From: Paenibacillus cisolokensis
Lineage (GTDB): Bacteria; Bacillota; Bacilli; Paenibacillales; Paenibacillaceae
Length of the DNA: 46,752 bases
Reading direction: 5' to 3'
Assembly: GCF_018403665.1 (NCBI RefSeq)
Contig: NZ_BOVJ01000001.1
Location: 1-46,752 of the forward strand
Positions within the stretch are counted from its first letter, which is position 1; each line of letters opens with the position of its first letter. Shown here piece by piece: positions 1-7,433 of the stretch. A program made the position numbers and the translations under genes. The notes under the pieces are model-generated. The model saw only the letters and a list, made by a program, of their open reading frames with translations. It had not been told where the DNA came from and did no database searches.

Positions 1-92
1 TATTGCAAAACGCTCATATTGCAAACGGTTTACCGTCCGCATGTTCATTTAAGAGCAACTCCCAACGATTGTCAATATTTTAATGAATTAAT

Positions 93-248
93 GTGTTAGA
101 GCATCATAATCTTGTTACGATTACGCTTGCATTTTACAATTTTGAAAGTTTAGAAATTATTAAGCAATTATCACAAGAATATATCGATATTGTTAATCGA
201 TTATCACAACAGGCAGTTGAAAATCAATCGTTTCCTAGCGCTTCATAA
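93..248 (+). CDS. Small ORF, weakly Spo0E-like
   Basis: A GTG-started frame of 51 codons ends in the AT-rich left edge of the window. The predicted peptide has a helical stretch with FESLEIIKQLSQEYIDIVNR near its end, which recalls the 'ExxxLSQxLDxLI' signature of Spo0E-like aspartyl-phosphate phosphatases. However, the spacing between the serine and the aspartate is one residue too long, and the N-terminal helix is missing. No Shine-Dalgarno sequence precedes the GTG. It could be a decayed Spo0E-like gene, a fragment with an unseen frameshift, or chance. It overlaps the 3' end of an opposing ORF (224-415). Confidence 0.22.
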   Translation: MLEHHNLVTITLAFYNFESLEIIKQLSQEYIDIVNRLSQQAVENQSFPSAS

Positions 249-415
249 AAAATTTTCTTTCGCGTCGCATCAATATGCTCCTCGATGAAATCGTTCGTGT
301 CGAGGTCGGAAAAATCCTTATAGCCTGCAAGCTTGGCACGAGAAGTCATATGTTGTAAATTGGAAGAAGCTTCTGGTGCATTGGTCTTGGCGTTAACATC
401 GCTTTGAGCACTCAA
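224..415 (-). CDS. Hypothetical 63-aa ORF
   Basis: A TTG-initiated 63-codon frame on the minus strand, with a stop just upstream of the TTG, so no longer start is possible. The peptide is hydrophilic and acidic toward its end (DFSDLDTNDFIEEHIDATRK) and looks protein-like, but I do not recognise it. No convincing ribosome binding site is seen upstream. It overlaps the 3' end of the plus-strand ORF at 93-248, so at most one of the two is likely real. Confidence 0.2.
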   Translation of the reverse strand: MSAQSDVNAKTNAPEASSNLQHMTSRAKLAGYKDFSDLDTNDFIEEHIDATRKKIFYEALGND

Positions 416-471
416 AATTTTTTACTATTCGGACGAATCAAGGCGAAATTCTTCAGCAAGGAAGGGATTTT

Positions 472-600
472 ATGAACTACATCATCATTGTTTTGCTTAT
501 TGTGAACCTCGGAGTCCTGCTCCATATTAACAGTAAAATCCCTCGTGGAAATTACATAAAAGAAGCAATGGAAAGGGACAGAGATCAGAGGGGACATTAG
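472..600 (+). CDS. Small single-pass membrane peptide (42 aa)
   Basis: ATG follows a good Shine-Dalgarno sequence (AAGGAAGGG, about 5 bases away). The peptide begins with a hydrophobic segment (IIIVLLIVNLGVLL, about residues 3-16) and ends with a charged tail rich in Lys, Arg and Glu. This is the layout of a single-pass membrane microprotein. It is too short for ordinary gene callers. Another small ORF starts 20 bases downstream (620) and may be co-transcribed. Function unknown. Confidence 0.5.
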   Translation: MNYIIIVLLIVNLGVLLHINSKIPRGNYIKEAMERDRDQRGH

Positions 601-619
601 CAACATAGGGGATCGGGAT

Positions 620-786
620 ATGGTAAATGTAGAATCAGCATTTTGGATCGTTTCCGAAAAATGGCGAGGCTAATGGAAGATTGGGGAATCACAGGGTACG
701 AGCTTCAAGAAGTCGCCCATAAAGGGCCAAGTTCGGGGAAAGTTCCTTGTTACTTGCTTGTTCCGATAGGGACACTTCCGGCATGA
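620..786 (+). CDS. Small hypothetical protein (55 aa, frame break)
   Basis: As sequenced, the frame from ATG 620 stops after 17 codons. Adding one A to the A5 run at 657-661 joins it to a downstream frame (MEDWGITGYELQEVAHKGPS) ending at 786, giving a coherent 55-residue protein. The same kind of one-base deficit is seen in many recognised genes of this window, so the merged reading is plausible. It follows the small membrane peptide at 472-600 by 19 bases. I do not recognise the family. Confidence 0.35.
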
Positions 787-978
787 AAAATGCCTCGTAT
801 CTATTTCGTTACAGAAGAGCAAGAGACTGGCTTTTTGATCCTGTTATAATCGTTGAATAATTATTATCTCCATCTGCGTTATATCCCTTTGCCGCCTGCG
901 CGGCGCTGGAGAATGTCAAATCGGTTCGTTGCGGCATACAGTAAATAGACGTTAACCCAAAATGGAGGAACAACCGCA

Positions 979-1454
979 ATGATGGACGCTGTTTGGCAAG
1001 CGCCGGATGTAACGTTGGCCGCCGATTCCACCCGGGTGCTCAATTACGAGCGCGACCCGCACAATTATATTACCCAGCTGTTTGGAAATCAATTTCCAGC
1101 GATCAGGAACGGTATATTCAATGTCCATTTGAGCAAAGGGATTATCGTTCAGCCGCACTGGCATACGAATGTGACCGAAACGGTATTTGTAATCGATGGA
1201 GAGGTCGTGACATCGGTTTTCGATCCTTTTACGCAGCGGCCGTTGATTTACCGTTTGAAGCCGGGGCAAGTATCCGTATTTCCGAAAGGCTGGTTTCACT
1301 GGATTTTGGCGGTGACCGACCGCGCTCATTTTTGACCATATTCGATCAACCGACTCCCGATATTGTGTACGGTTCCGATTTCTTGCGTTTCACGCCCAAA
1401 GAAGTGATGAACCGGGCCTATTGCGTCAATGAAGACGTCTATGAAAAGCAGTAG
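979..1454 (+). CDS. Cupin-domain protein (frame break near 1330)
   Basis: A 158-residue single-domain cupin when read across one frame break. Cupin motif 1 is visible as PHWHTNVTETVFVIDGEV, with metal-ligand candidates His60, His62 and Glu67. Motif 2 contains FPKGWFHW with His107. The frame then stops at 1333-1335. Adding one T to the T5 run at 1329-1333 restores the usual C-terminus (HFLTIFDQPTPDIVYGSDF). The start is the ATG behind GGAGG. The substrate cannot be read from sequence, because cupins include dioxygenases, isomerases and binding proteins. An uncorrected annotation would call this a frameshifted pseudogene; I think the break is a sequencing artefact. Confidence 0.8.
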
Positions 1455-1569
1455 CGCCCATCCGGGAATCCGTCATTCTCGGACCGCCGATCGGATGCGG
1501 TCAGCATCAGGTCAACTCCCCGCGGCAGGGCAGGGAACCGCAAGCCTGAAGCGGGCGCCCGATCCGCGA

Positions 1570-1618
1570 AAACCCCCAAAACAGCCGATCCGGTCCAACG
1601 TTTTGGCGGGTTCTTTTT
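1570..1618 (+). terminator. Rho-independent terminator after the cupin gene
   Basis: Inverted repeat AACCCCCAAAAC...GTTTTGGCGGGTT with a ~15-base loop, followed by CTTTTTCG. It lies between the cupin gene and ung. Confidence 0.6.
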
Positions 1619-1712
1619 CGTTTTCGGGTGAAATTTCTTTAAATGTATACGGCTGCGGATGGAAGACTGGTATAATTAAGTAGGAACGAGAGCAAGACGA
1701 GGAGGAATTCCG

Positions 1713-2427
1713 GTGGGGGCAATTTTTCATAATGATTGGGGACAAATTCTGCATGCGGAGATGGACAAGCCATACTACCGGCAATTGCGCCAGTTTCTGA
1801 TCGAGCAGTACCGGTCCGTCACCGTTTACCCGCATATGAACGACATTTTTAACGCCCTTCATTATACTTCGTTCGAGCAGACGAGCGTCGTTATTTTGGG
1901 TCAGGACCCGTATCACGGACCGAGGCAGGCGCACGGCTTGAGCTTCTCCGTACAGCCCGGCGTGCGGATACCGCCGTCACTGCAAAACATTTACAAAGAA
2001 CTGCACGACGATCTCGGCTGTCCGATTCCGGATCACGGTTCGCTCGTATCGTGGGCGAAGCAGGGCGTGCTGCTGTTGAACGCCGTGCTGACGGTTCAGG
2101 CCGGCATCGCCAATTCGCATCAGGGCAAAGGGTGGGAACGGTTCACGGATCGCGTCATCGCGGCGCTCAACGACCGGGAGTCTCCGGTTGTATTTATTTT
2201 GTGGGGACGCCATGCGCAGGAAAAAGCGTCTTTCATCGACAAGCGGCGGCACTGCGTCATCGCTTCGGCGCATCCGAGCCCGTTTGCGGCTCATAAAGGC
2301 TTTTCGGCAGCCGGCCGTTCTCGCGGGCGAACGCGTTTTGCGCAGTGTCGGAAGGCCGGAGATCGACTGGCGCATTCCGCCGCTTGCGGAGCTAGCTCAG
2401 GAGGAGCTGGCTCTGGAGAGGCGCTAA
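1713..2427 (+). CDS. ung: Uracil-DNA glycosylase, family 1 (two frame breaks)
   Basis: Removes uracil from DNA as the first step of base excision repair. The family-1 signature [20 protein letters not shown] is present, with the catalytic Asp at about residue 65, and the second motif HPSPF lies at about residue 187. GTG start with GAGGAGG upstream. The C-terminus is broken twice, at T4 runs 2301-2304 and 2336-2339. Adding one T to each gives [19 protein letters not shown], the expected UNG ending, and an ordinary length of 238 residues. The stop lies one base before the next ATG, so ung and the radical SAM gene are probably translated together. Two independent breaks within 40 bases of an otherwise perfect gene argue for base-calling error. 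Confidence 0.92.
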
Positions 2428-2428
2428 G

Positions 2429-3249
2429 ATGGCTCCGCGCATCCAAATCCGCAAAGCGCCGCAGCGCTGGCTGACGCCTGCAGGGGGTTATTTGAGCGGT
2501 TACAGCCATACGTTGAATCCGTATGTCGGTTGCGCGTTCGGCTGCTCGTACTGCTATGTAAGGGAAATGCCTGTCGGACGGTTTCGGGAAGAGGCATGGG
2601 GAAGCTGGGCCGATGTCAAAACGGTTGACGAAAAACGGTTTCGCGCGGAATGGAAGAGGGAGAAAGCGAAGGGGCCGCTTCTTCTGTTCTTCGGTTCGGC
2701 GACAGACCCTTACCAGCCTGCCGAGATCCGGCACGAGGTTACGCGCAGCTTGCTGCGCCTGATGGCGGAGGATCCTCCCGAGTTCGTGCTGCTGCAGACG
2801 CGCAGTCCGCTTGTCGTAAGGGATACGGAGTTGATCCGCTTGTTCGGGGATCGGATTCGGGTCAGTCTGACGATCGAAACGGACAGCGAGGACGCGCGGA
2901 AGCATTTTACGCCTGCGGCGCCGCCGCTGCAAGCGAGATGGCATGCGGCGGAGCAACTGAGCGCCGCCGGCATTCCCTATCAGCTTGCGGTCAGTCCGCT
3001 GCTGCCGCATACGCCGGCATTCGCCGAACGGCTTGCCGCCGCGGCCGGACGCATCGTCGTCGACGATTTTTCCGGGGCGACGGCAGCATGGGCAAGCGGA
3101 CGGAGAGGCTCGGTCTGCGCGCGAGCTACAGCGCGTTCGGAGAACCTGAGCTGTACGCGCCGGAGACAGCCGACCGGTTTTACAGCCGGCTCGCCGCGCT
3201 GATGCCCGCGGGAGCCGTTTTCTTCGGCCAGGAAGGATTTCGGCCTTAA
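2429..3249 (+). CDS. Spore photoproduct lyase-like radical SAM protein (frame break)
   Basis: A radical SAM enzyme of the Spl/Rv2578c-like family. The cluster-binding motif is CAFGCSYC (Cys35, Cys39, Cys42; CxxxCxxC spacing), followed by [11 protein letters not shown] and [12 protein letters not shown], both typical of the group. True SplB repairs the spore photoproduct thymine dimer; the role of these shorter relatives (here 273 aa) is not established. Near residue 213 the frame shifts. Adding one T to the T5 run at 3067-3071 restores an intact C-terminus ending FFGQEGFRP. It follows ung by one base, suggesting a repair-linked operon, which is inference. Its stop overlaps the stop of the convergent SLH gene. 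Confidence 0.85.
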
Positions 3250-4160
3250 GAAGCGAACCGGACCTTGTACGACGAAGCTACGTAGGTTTCGGCCTTCACT
3301 TCCGTAATGACTTGCGGATACATCTGATTCGGGTCCGGTTGTACCGTTTCGACATGAAGGATTGCCGTATCGTTGTCGAACGTAATGGAAGCGATGCGGA
3401 TGCCGTATCCCGGATGAGGCGCATCGGCCGTTACCGTTACCCGGTTCACTTCCGGATTAACCGGCGTCAAGCTCAGCTTCAAGTTTTGCAATTGCGGCTG
3501 CGGTTCGGGTTCCGGCTTGGGCTGTTCCGCCATTTCTTTCACAAAATCGATCGCGTCATGCAGCCAAGCCGCGGCTTCGCTGCGGGTTATCGCTTTTTGC
3601 GGATAAAATTTGCCCGATTTGTCGAGCTGAATGACCTTGATGTTCAGCAATCGCTGGATGCTTGTCATGTAGTCGGGATTGATGTTGTTCTCGTCCTTGA
3701 TGATATGGTAAATCTCGGTAAATGCGTAGTCTCCCGTCGTAATCAAAGCCTGATACAGCAAATGGGCGAACTGCTCACGGCTGATGGACGAATGCGGCTT
3801 CACGTCTTTCGGGATGTCCAGACCGTTATGGTGCGCGATCACGAAAGCTTTGGCGTACCAGGCTTTGTCGGGAACATGCGTGAAGTAGTCGCTCGCCTTC
3901 GGCTCCTTAATGAATTGGATATGGGCCAGGCTCAGCTCCATTCCTTTCACGATCAAAGATACGCCTTCGGCGTAGCTCAGCTTGCCTTTCGGATTGAAGC
4001 GGCCGTTTTTCGCACCGTTTACGATTCCTTTGTTTTTCAGCTTTTCGATTTTCGCCGCGTTCGGATCGTGGCCGGTATCCGGAAACGCCGACACCGACTG
4101 CAGGGGAAGCAGCAGGATCAGAAACGCGGCGAGCAGTGTGATGACGGATCGTCTTTTCAT
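3246..4160 (-). CDS. Secreted S-layer-homology (SLH) domain protein
   Basis: A 304-residue secreted protein. Residues 1-26 form a signal peptide (KRR, then a hydrophobic core ending SVSAFP). Three SLH-type repeats follow: KLKNKGIVNGAKNGRFNPKG, a middle repeat around DKAWYAKAFVIAHHNGL, and a third around FYPQKAITRSEAAAWL. SLH domains anchor proteins to pyruvylated cell-wall polymer. A Pro/Glu/Gln linker (about 217-228) leads to a beta-rich C-terminal domain that resembles PrcB-type domains (GYGIRIASITFDNDTAILHV). I chose the ATG at 4160 because a GTG four codons earlier lies inside the Shine-Dalgarno sequence (AGAGGTG). The 3' end overlaps the radical SAM gene by four bases. Confidence 0.85.
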   Translation of the reverse strand: MKRRSVITLLAAFLILLLPLQSVSAFPDTGHDPNAAKIEKLKNKGIVNGAKNGRFNPKGKLSYAEGVSLIVKGMELSLAHIQFIKEPKASDYFTHVPDKAWYAKAFVIAHHNGLDIPKDVKPHSSISREQFAHLLYQALITTGDYAFTEIYHIIKDENNINPDYMTSIQRLLNIKVIQLDKSGKFYPQKAITRSEAAAWLHDAIDFVKEMAEQPKPEPEPQPQLQNLKLSLTPVNPEVNRVTVTADAPHPGYGIRIASITFDNDTAILHVETVQPDPNQMYPQVITEVKAETYVASSYKVRFAS

Positions 4161-4289
4161 CAAATTCACCTCTTTGGATCAAGTTTTTGTTTTGATTCAT
4201 CACGTTAGACGGCGATCATATGGAATTGGTTGCACCAGCCGGCGCAAAATAGTCCTTTCGACATAGGGCAAAAAATTTTAAAAAAGTTG

Positions 4290-4318
4290 TTGACTGCGCG
4301 TTTCATTCCTGATATATT
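4290..4318 (+). promoter_or_regulatory. SigA-type promoter of tRNA-Val
   Basis: TTGACT at 4290-4295 and TATATT at 4313-4318, separated by exactly 17 bases and ending about 22 bases before the tRNA 5' end. Confidence 0.75.
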
Positions 4319-4340
4319 ATTACTTGTCTCCGGTAAATAT

Positions 4341-4416
4341 GATCTGTTAGCTCAGCTGGGAGAGCACCATCTTGACAGGGTGGGGGTCAGTGGTTCGAGC
4401 CCACTACAGATCACCA
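4341..4416 (+). tRNA. tRNA-Val (GAC anticodon)
   Basis: A complete 76-nt cloverleaf can be folded by eye. The acceptor stem is GATCTGT/ACAGATC, the D stem GCTC/GAGC, the anticodon stem CCATC/GGTGG with loop TTGACAG (anticodon GAC, valine), and the T stem AGTGG/CCACT with loop TTCGAGC. The discriminator A and an encoded 3' CCA are present. It has its own promoter and terminator, so it is a single-gene transcription unit. Confidence 0.97.
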
Positions 4417-4429
4417 TATGAAGTGATGA

Positions 4430-4460
4430 GAAGCCTTGTACATCAAGGCTTCTTTTGTTT
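4430..4460 (+). terminator. tRNA-Val terminator
   Basis: GAAGCCTTG-TACAT-CAAGGCTTC, a perfect 9-bp stem followed by TTTTGTTTTT, just after the tRNA. Confidence 0.85.
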
Positions 4461-4583
4461 TTATCGCACCATGACTACAAGACCGGTGACATCGCTCTTA
4501 ACCACCATTACGTGATATGAATAATAACCAAAATGTAGGAACAGTGGCGTAAAATGAACGAATTTGGTCCGTGGCAACTCACC

Positions 4584-4718
4584 CTAGTTTAAACGTGAAG
4601 ATCGAACTTCTATTGAAGTCGATTTAAATCTAACCGCCGCCCCAATAAGCAGCAATAACGCTCCGATTAAAGTAATGGCTGCAGCCAAGTGGTTTAATTC
4701 AGCGACACGATTGGTCAT
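4584..4718 (-). CDS. Small membrane peptide (44 aa) with duplicated start region
   Basis: ATG at 4718 follows GGAGGTG at ideal spacing. The peptide has one hydrophobic helix (LAAAITLIGALLLLIGAAV, about residues 11-29) and a basic Arg/Ser-rich tail. The 30 bases carrying its ribosome binding site and start are tandemly duplicated (see the repeat at 4705-4764). The upstream copy supplies a second in-frame ATG at 4748 with its own AGAAGGTG, which would add 10 residues. TATAAT-like sequence lies further upstream on this strand. I do not recognise the peptide. A single-pass membrane microprotein is the most that can be said. Confidence 0.55.
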   Translation of the reverse strand: MTNRVAELNHLAAAITLIGALLLLIGAAVRFKSTSIEVRSSRLN

Positions 4719-4764
4719 TATAACACCTCCAGTTACACGATTGATCATTATAACACCTTCTGTT
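4705..4764. repeat. 30-bp tandem duplication covering an RBS and start codon
   Basis: Two adjacent 30-base units (4705-4734 and 4735-4764) match at 27 of 30 positions. On the minus strand each unit carries a purine-rich ribosome binding site and an ATG. Because 30 is a multiple of three, the two starts are in frame. Confidence 0.85.
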
Positions 4765-4829
4765 AATTATATGTTTTTGGAAAATGGTAGCGATTGGACG
4801 AAATGAAAGAAAAATTCGAGGCCCAACCG

Positions 4830-4857
4830 AAATCCCTTGATCATCAAGGGATTTTTT
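4830..4857 (+). terminator. Hairpin with T-tract
   Basis: AAATCCCTTGA-TCA-TCAAGGGATTT, a perfect 11-bp stem followed by TTT. No obvious gene lies immediately upstream on the plus strand, so it may end read-through from the tRNA unit or an unseen small RNA. Confidence 0.6.
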
Positions 4858-4919
4858 GTGTCTATTTGCGCTTCCGTTCGAATAAGCTGTACCAAAATGG
4901 GAGAACGGGAGGGTGCGGG

Positions 4920-5090
4920 ATGGCGGCTGAATACAGCTACCTGTTCGCTTGGCTGCTCGGTCTGGCGGTCATTCTCGGCGCGGTCATTGTGGTGTTCGCG
5001 AAAATGTTAAGCGAAGACAGCGTCGATTACGACGAACGTTACATCTGGCTGCGGAAGCTGCCGGACGATGCATATCACCGGCGAAAATGA
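4920..5090 (+). CDS. Small membrane protein (56 aa)
   Basis: The ATG at 4920 follows GGGAGGGTGCGGG. The peptide has a strong transmembrane segment (LFAWLLGLAVILGAVIVVFA, about residues 8-27) and a charged cytoplasmic-looking tail (SEDSVDYDERYIWLRKLP). A longer frame opens upstream but has no ribosome binding site. It is followed 48 bases later by the small lipoprotein gene at 5139 on the same strand. Family not recognised. Confidence 0.6.
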   Translation: MAAEYSYLFAWLLGLAVILGAVIVVFAKMLSEDSVDYDERYIWLRKLPDDAYHRRK

Positions 5091-5138
5091 GGCATACTGT
5101 TTTCCAAAAGGCTCTCCGCCTGTTTGGGAGGCTGCTCG

Positions 5139-5486
5139 ATGGATTCGAATGGTTCAGACTGGAAAATCGTAGCCGGCTTTATGGCGGCTGCGGTATGCCT
5201 CATGCTGCTGCCGGCGGCATTGCCGGGCTGCGATGATCAACGGCATGCCGTGCCGGCAGATGTCCGGGCGGAGCAAAGCGTTCGCGGAAACGTCTATACC
5301 GATGAGGTGCGGACCGATGTGTACGGCAAAACCGAACCGCTTCCTCCCGGCTACACGCCTCCGTCGGGACAAGATATGTTCGGAAGTTACGGTGCAGATG
5401 ATCCGGACCATCCCGCATTATTCCCGTCCGATGAGGAAGACGCCGGCCGTTCTGACAAGAACGGGGAAGCGGAAGTGCTGCCGTAA
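5139..5486 (+). CDS. Putative small lipoprotein (115 aa)
   Basis: ATG at 5139 is preceded by GGGAGG at suitable distance; an in-frame TTG 15 bases earlier overlaps that site. Residues about 9-30 are hydrophobic and end LPAALPGC, an acceptable though imperfect lipobox, so the protein is probably lipid-anchored outside the membrane. The rest is hydrophilic, with a Pro/Gly stretch (PLPPGYTPPSGQDMFGSYG) and an acidic C-terminus. No catalytic motif is visible and I do not recognise the family. Confidence 0.6.
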   Translation: MDSNGSDWKIVAGFMAAAVCLMLLPAALPGCDDQRHAVPADVRAEQSVRGNVYTDEVRTDVYGKTEPLPPGYTPPSGQDMFGSYGADDPDHPALFPSDEEDAGRSDKNGEAEVLP

Positions 5487-5502
5487 ATCGGCCACACCGA
5501 AC

Positions 5503-5540
5503 AAAGCCCGGCACGATGTATGAAGTGCCCCGGGCTTATA
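5503..5540. terminator. Hairpin between convergent small genes
   Basis: AGCCCGGCAC...GTGCCCCGGGCT forms a GC-rich stem-loop, with TTATATTT on the plus side. It separates the lipoprotein gene (plus) from the 33-aa membrane peptide (minus) and could serve both. Confidence 0.6.
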
Positions 5541-5541
5541 T

Positions 5542-5643
5542 TTATTCGTCCCATTTGCGGGAGTATGCTTTCTTCGTGACGAACAGCAGCAGCGCCACCA
5601 TTGCGATCAGCATGATAAAAGAAATCATATAAACGACCAGCAT
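5542..5643 (-). CDS. Membrane microprotein (33 aa)
   Basis: ATG at 5643 lies behind GGGAGGCGG. Nearly the whole peptide is one hydrophobic helix (VVYMISFIMLIAMVALLLFV) followed by a short basic and aromatic tail (TKKAYSRKWDE). It is well below the usual length cut-off of gene callers. The strong ribosome binding site and clean layout support expression. Function unknown. Confidence 0.5.
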   Translation of the reverse strand: MLVVYMISFIMLIAMVALLLFVTKKAYSRKWDE

Positions 5644-5821
5644 TATGACCGCCTCCCTTCCCGTTTTCGTCCGGTATTTTTTCGGCGCGCATACGCTCTC
5701 TAGCATACCTTATCCGTCCGGCTGCCGACTATCCCGTTCATGATAGCAATTCCGAATATTTTCTGACAATGAATGCGATACTACAACCGTAAGGCCAATT
5801 ATGACCGAGGAGGCATGCGAC

Positions 5822-6075
5822 ATGACAGATCCGAACGGAACGCAGAGTGCGCGTGAAAGGTTCGTGGCGGTGCAAAAAACGGGGACGGCGATTTGACCGC
5901 ATTCCAAACGTCCACCGGCCGGATATTGGATTACGGTCAGGCGCTGCAGGCGGTGAAGGCCGGGGAAATCGCAGGAGTCAACGCGTTCAAGGGCAGAGAC
6001 GGGGAAACGTACATTCGCGGAGACGCGGACGGCGACCCGACGAACAATTTGGATCAATTGCCGACTTTCGAATAA
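5822..6075 (+). CDS. DUF3892 family protein (frame break)
   Basis: Read across one break, this is an 84-residue protein of the DUF3892 family, recognised by LTAFQTSTGRILDYGQALQ, then AGVNAFKGRDGETYIRGDAD and the ending DPTNNLDQLPTF. The ATG at 5822 follows GAGGAGG. The first 24 codons run into a stop. One A added to the A6 run at 5874-5879 gives VAVQKNGDGDLTAF, the typical start of the domain. The function of the family is not established. A perfect terminator follows. Confidence 0.78.
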
Positions 6076-6109
6076 ACTAAATAAAATTCGAATAAATTTC
6101 GTTGATTCG

Positions 6110-6142
6110 GAAAGGCCCGTCGGTCGCGACGGGCCTTTCGCC
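6110..6142. terminator. Bidirectional terminator
   Basis: GAAAGGCCCGTCG-GTCG-CGACGGGCCTTTC, a perfect 13-bp stem between two convergent genes. The T-tract is weak on both sides. Confidence 0.65.
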
Positions 6143-6144
6143 AT

Positions 6145-6876
6145 TCAGATCGGATAGCGGACATGCGGCTCGACAAACCGCATTCGTCCTGTGCGGCCTT
6201 CGAAAGCCTCCTTGTCATCGCCGTAATGCATCAGCCATATTTTCTCCTGCAGCCGTTCCGGAAGCGTCAGCAGCTCCGGCAAAGCGGCGTGCACTTCCCC
6301 CGGAGGATGAAGCTGGCAGTCGTGGAAGATCGTCCGGATGCCTTCGCGGTCGAGCCGCTCGAGCAGATCGGGATCGAACCGCATATCCGCCGAATAAAAG
6401 AACGTCCCGTTGATGACATAGGAAAAGCTGATTTTGCCGGGGACATGCCGGGTGCGCAGCGGCTTGACGCGCAAACCCGGCAGAAGTTCGCTTTCCTCTC
6501 CTTCCTCAAGCGGATAAACGTCAAAATAATGCGTCAGGCTGTCCGCCTCTTCCGATTCCATCCCGCCTTTCAGCGTATGTTCCCATAACGGCGCAACGAG
6601 CGGCGCGGGAACGTACAGCACCGGCTTGCGCTTGTATACGTATTTCATCTGGTACGCATATTCCTCCAGCCCCCCGACATGATCGCCGTGAATATGGCTG
6701 ATCAGCACCGCGTCGATTTCGCCGAAATGACGGCCGAGACGATACAGCGCGGATGGGCATGTTATGCCGCAATCGAGCAGCAGGGTGCGGCTTCCCGTTT
6801 CGATCAGCGCGTTGTTGTTGTCGTACCGTTTGGCAAACGCGCTGCCGGTGCCGATCATTTGGATATGTACAGCCAT
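6145..6876 (-). CDS. Metallo-beta-lactamase-fold hydrolase (RNase Z-like)
   Basis: A 243-residue protein with the zinc-binding motif HIHGDH (His61, His63, Asp65, His66), the N-terminal GTGSA strand-loop and a later SADMRFD that supplies the bridging Asp. This arrangement matches the RNase Z/ElaC-like and related hydrolase branch of the fold. It lacks the long exosite arm of true RNase Z, so tRNA 3' processing should not be assumed. I chose the ATG at 6876 because GAGGTGGAG precedes it; the 17 codons further upstream in frame have no such signal. Substrate unknown. Confidence 0.8.
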   Translation of the reverse strand: MAVHIQMIGTGSAFAKRYDNNNALIETGSRTLLLDCGITCPSALYRLGRHFGEIDAVLISHIHGDHVGGLEEYAYQMKYVYKRKPVLYVPAPLVAPLWEHTLKGGMESEEADSLTHYFDVYPLEEGEESELLPGLRVKPLRTRHVPGKISFSYVINGTFFYSADMRFDPDLLERLDREGIRTIFHDCQLHPPGEVHAALPELLTLPERLQEKIWLMHYGDDKEAFEGRTGRMRFVEPHVRYPI

Positions 6877-7069
6877 TATCTCCACCTCGCTAAATAAATT
6901 TCCGTTTATGTTCAATGTATCATGCATGACGCCAGGGCGGAAGAAAACTTTTCATAGTACCGCCGCATACGGCACATACGCCTTTATCTTTCCTCGGACA
7001 TTCCGCATACAATGCAGGGAGCGCGGACAGCGCGGAATTTCGGTTCGTTGAGGAAGGGGAGCGGGAAAG

Positions 7070-7270
7070 ATGAGCAAGGTGAAAATGGCCAAAAGAAACA
7101 AAAATGCCGGTTCGGAACGCCGTCAGATGGAAATGAAACTGGTCTTGTCGGAGACATGCGCGGTCTGCAAAACGCCTTGCGAACGCGGACTTCGCTACCT
7201 CGATCGAATGCGCCGCGCGGGAGCCGCAGGCAAAGGCGTGCCGTGCATTCTGACCCGAAAATGGGTGTGA
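7070..7270 (+). CDS. Small Cys-containing basic protein (66 aa)
   Basis: ATG follows a purine-rich GGAAGGGGAGCGGGAAAG stretch. The protein is basic (many Lys/Arg in the first 20 residues) and has four Cys in the pattern CAVCKTPC...PC, which could bind zinc or form disulfides. Family not recognised. It lies between the divergent MBL-fold gene and the copper-amine-oxidase-like secreted protein. Confidence 0.5.
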   Translation: MSKVKMAKRNKNAGSERRQMEMKLVLSETCAVCKTPCERGLRYLDRMRRAGAAGKGVPCILTRKWV

Positions 7271-7433
7271 ACGCCGGCAGGAACATTTCCCCGGCAATCG
7301 CAATATGTTGCAAATTGCGACAAATTCGGCTGCTTGACTTTTGCGAAGAAATGCGGGACGGCCCCGCAACTTTGGTATACATGCGGAGTATAACCTTACA
7401 TCCAGAGAATAACGGATGGAGGTTTTGCATCGC

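Noticed and set aside
1..800. A mobile element or prophage remnant at the AT-rich left edge
   Set aside because: Base composition is lower in GC, but no transposase, integrase, terminal inverted repeat or attachment duplication can be seen.
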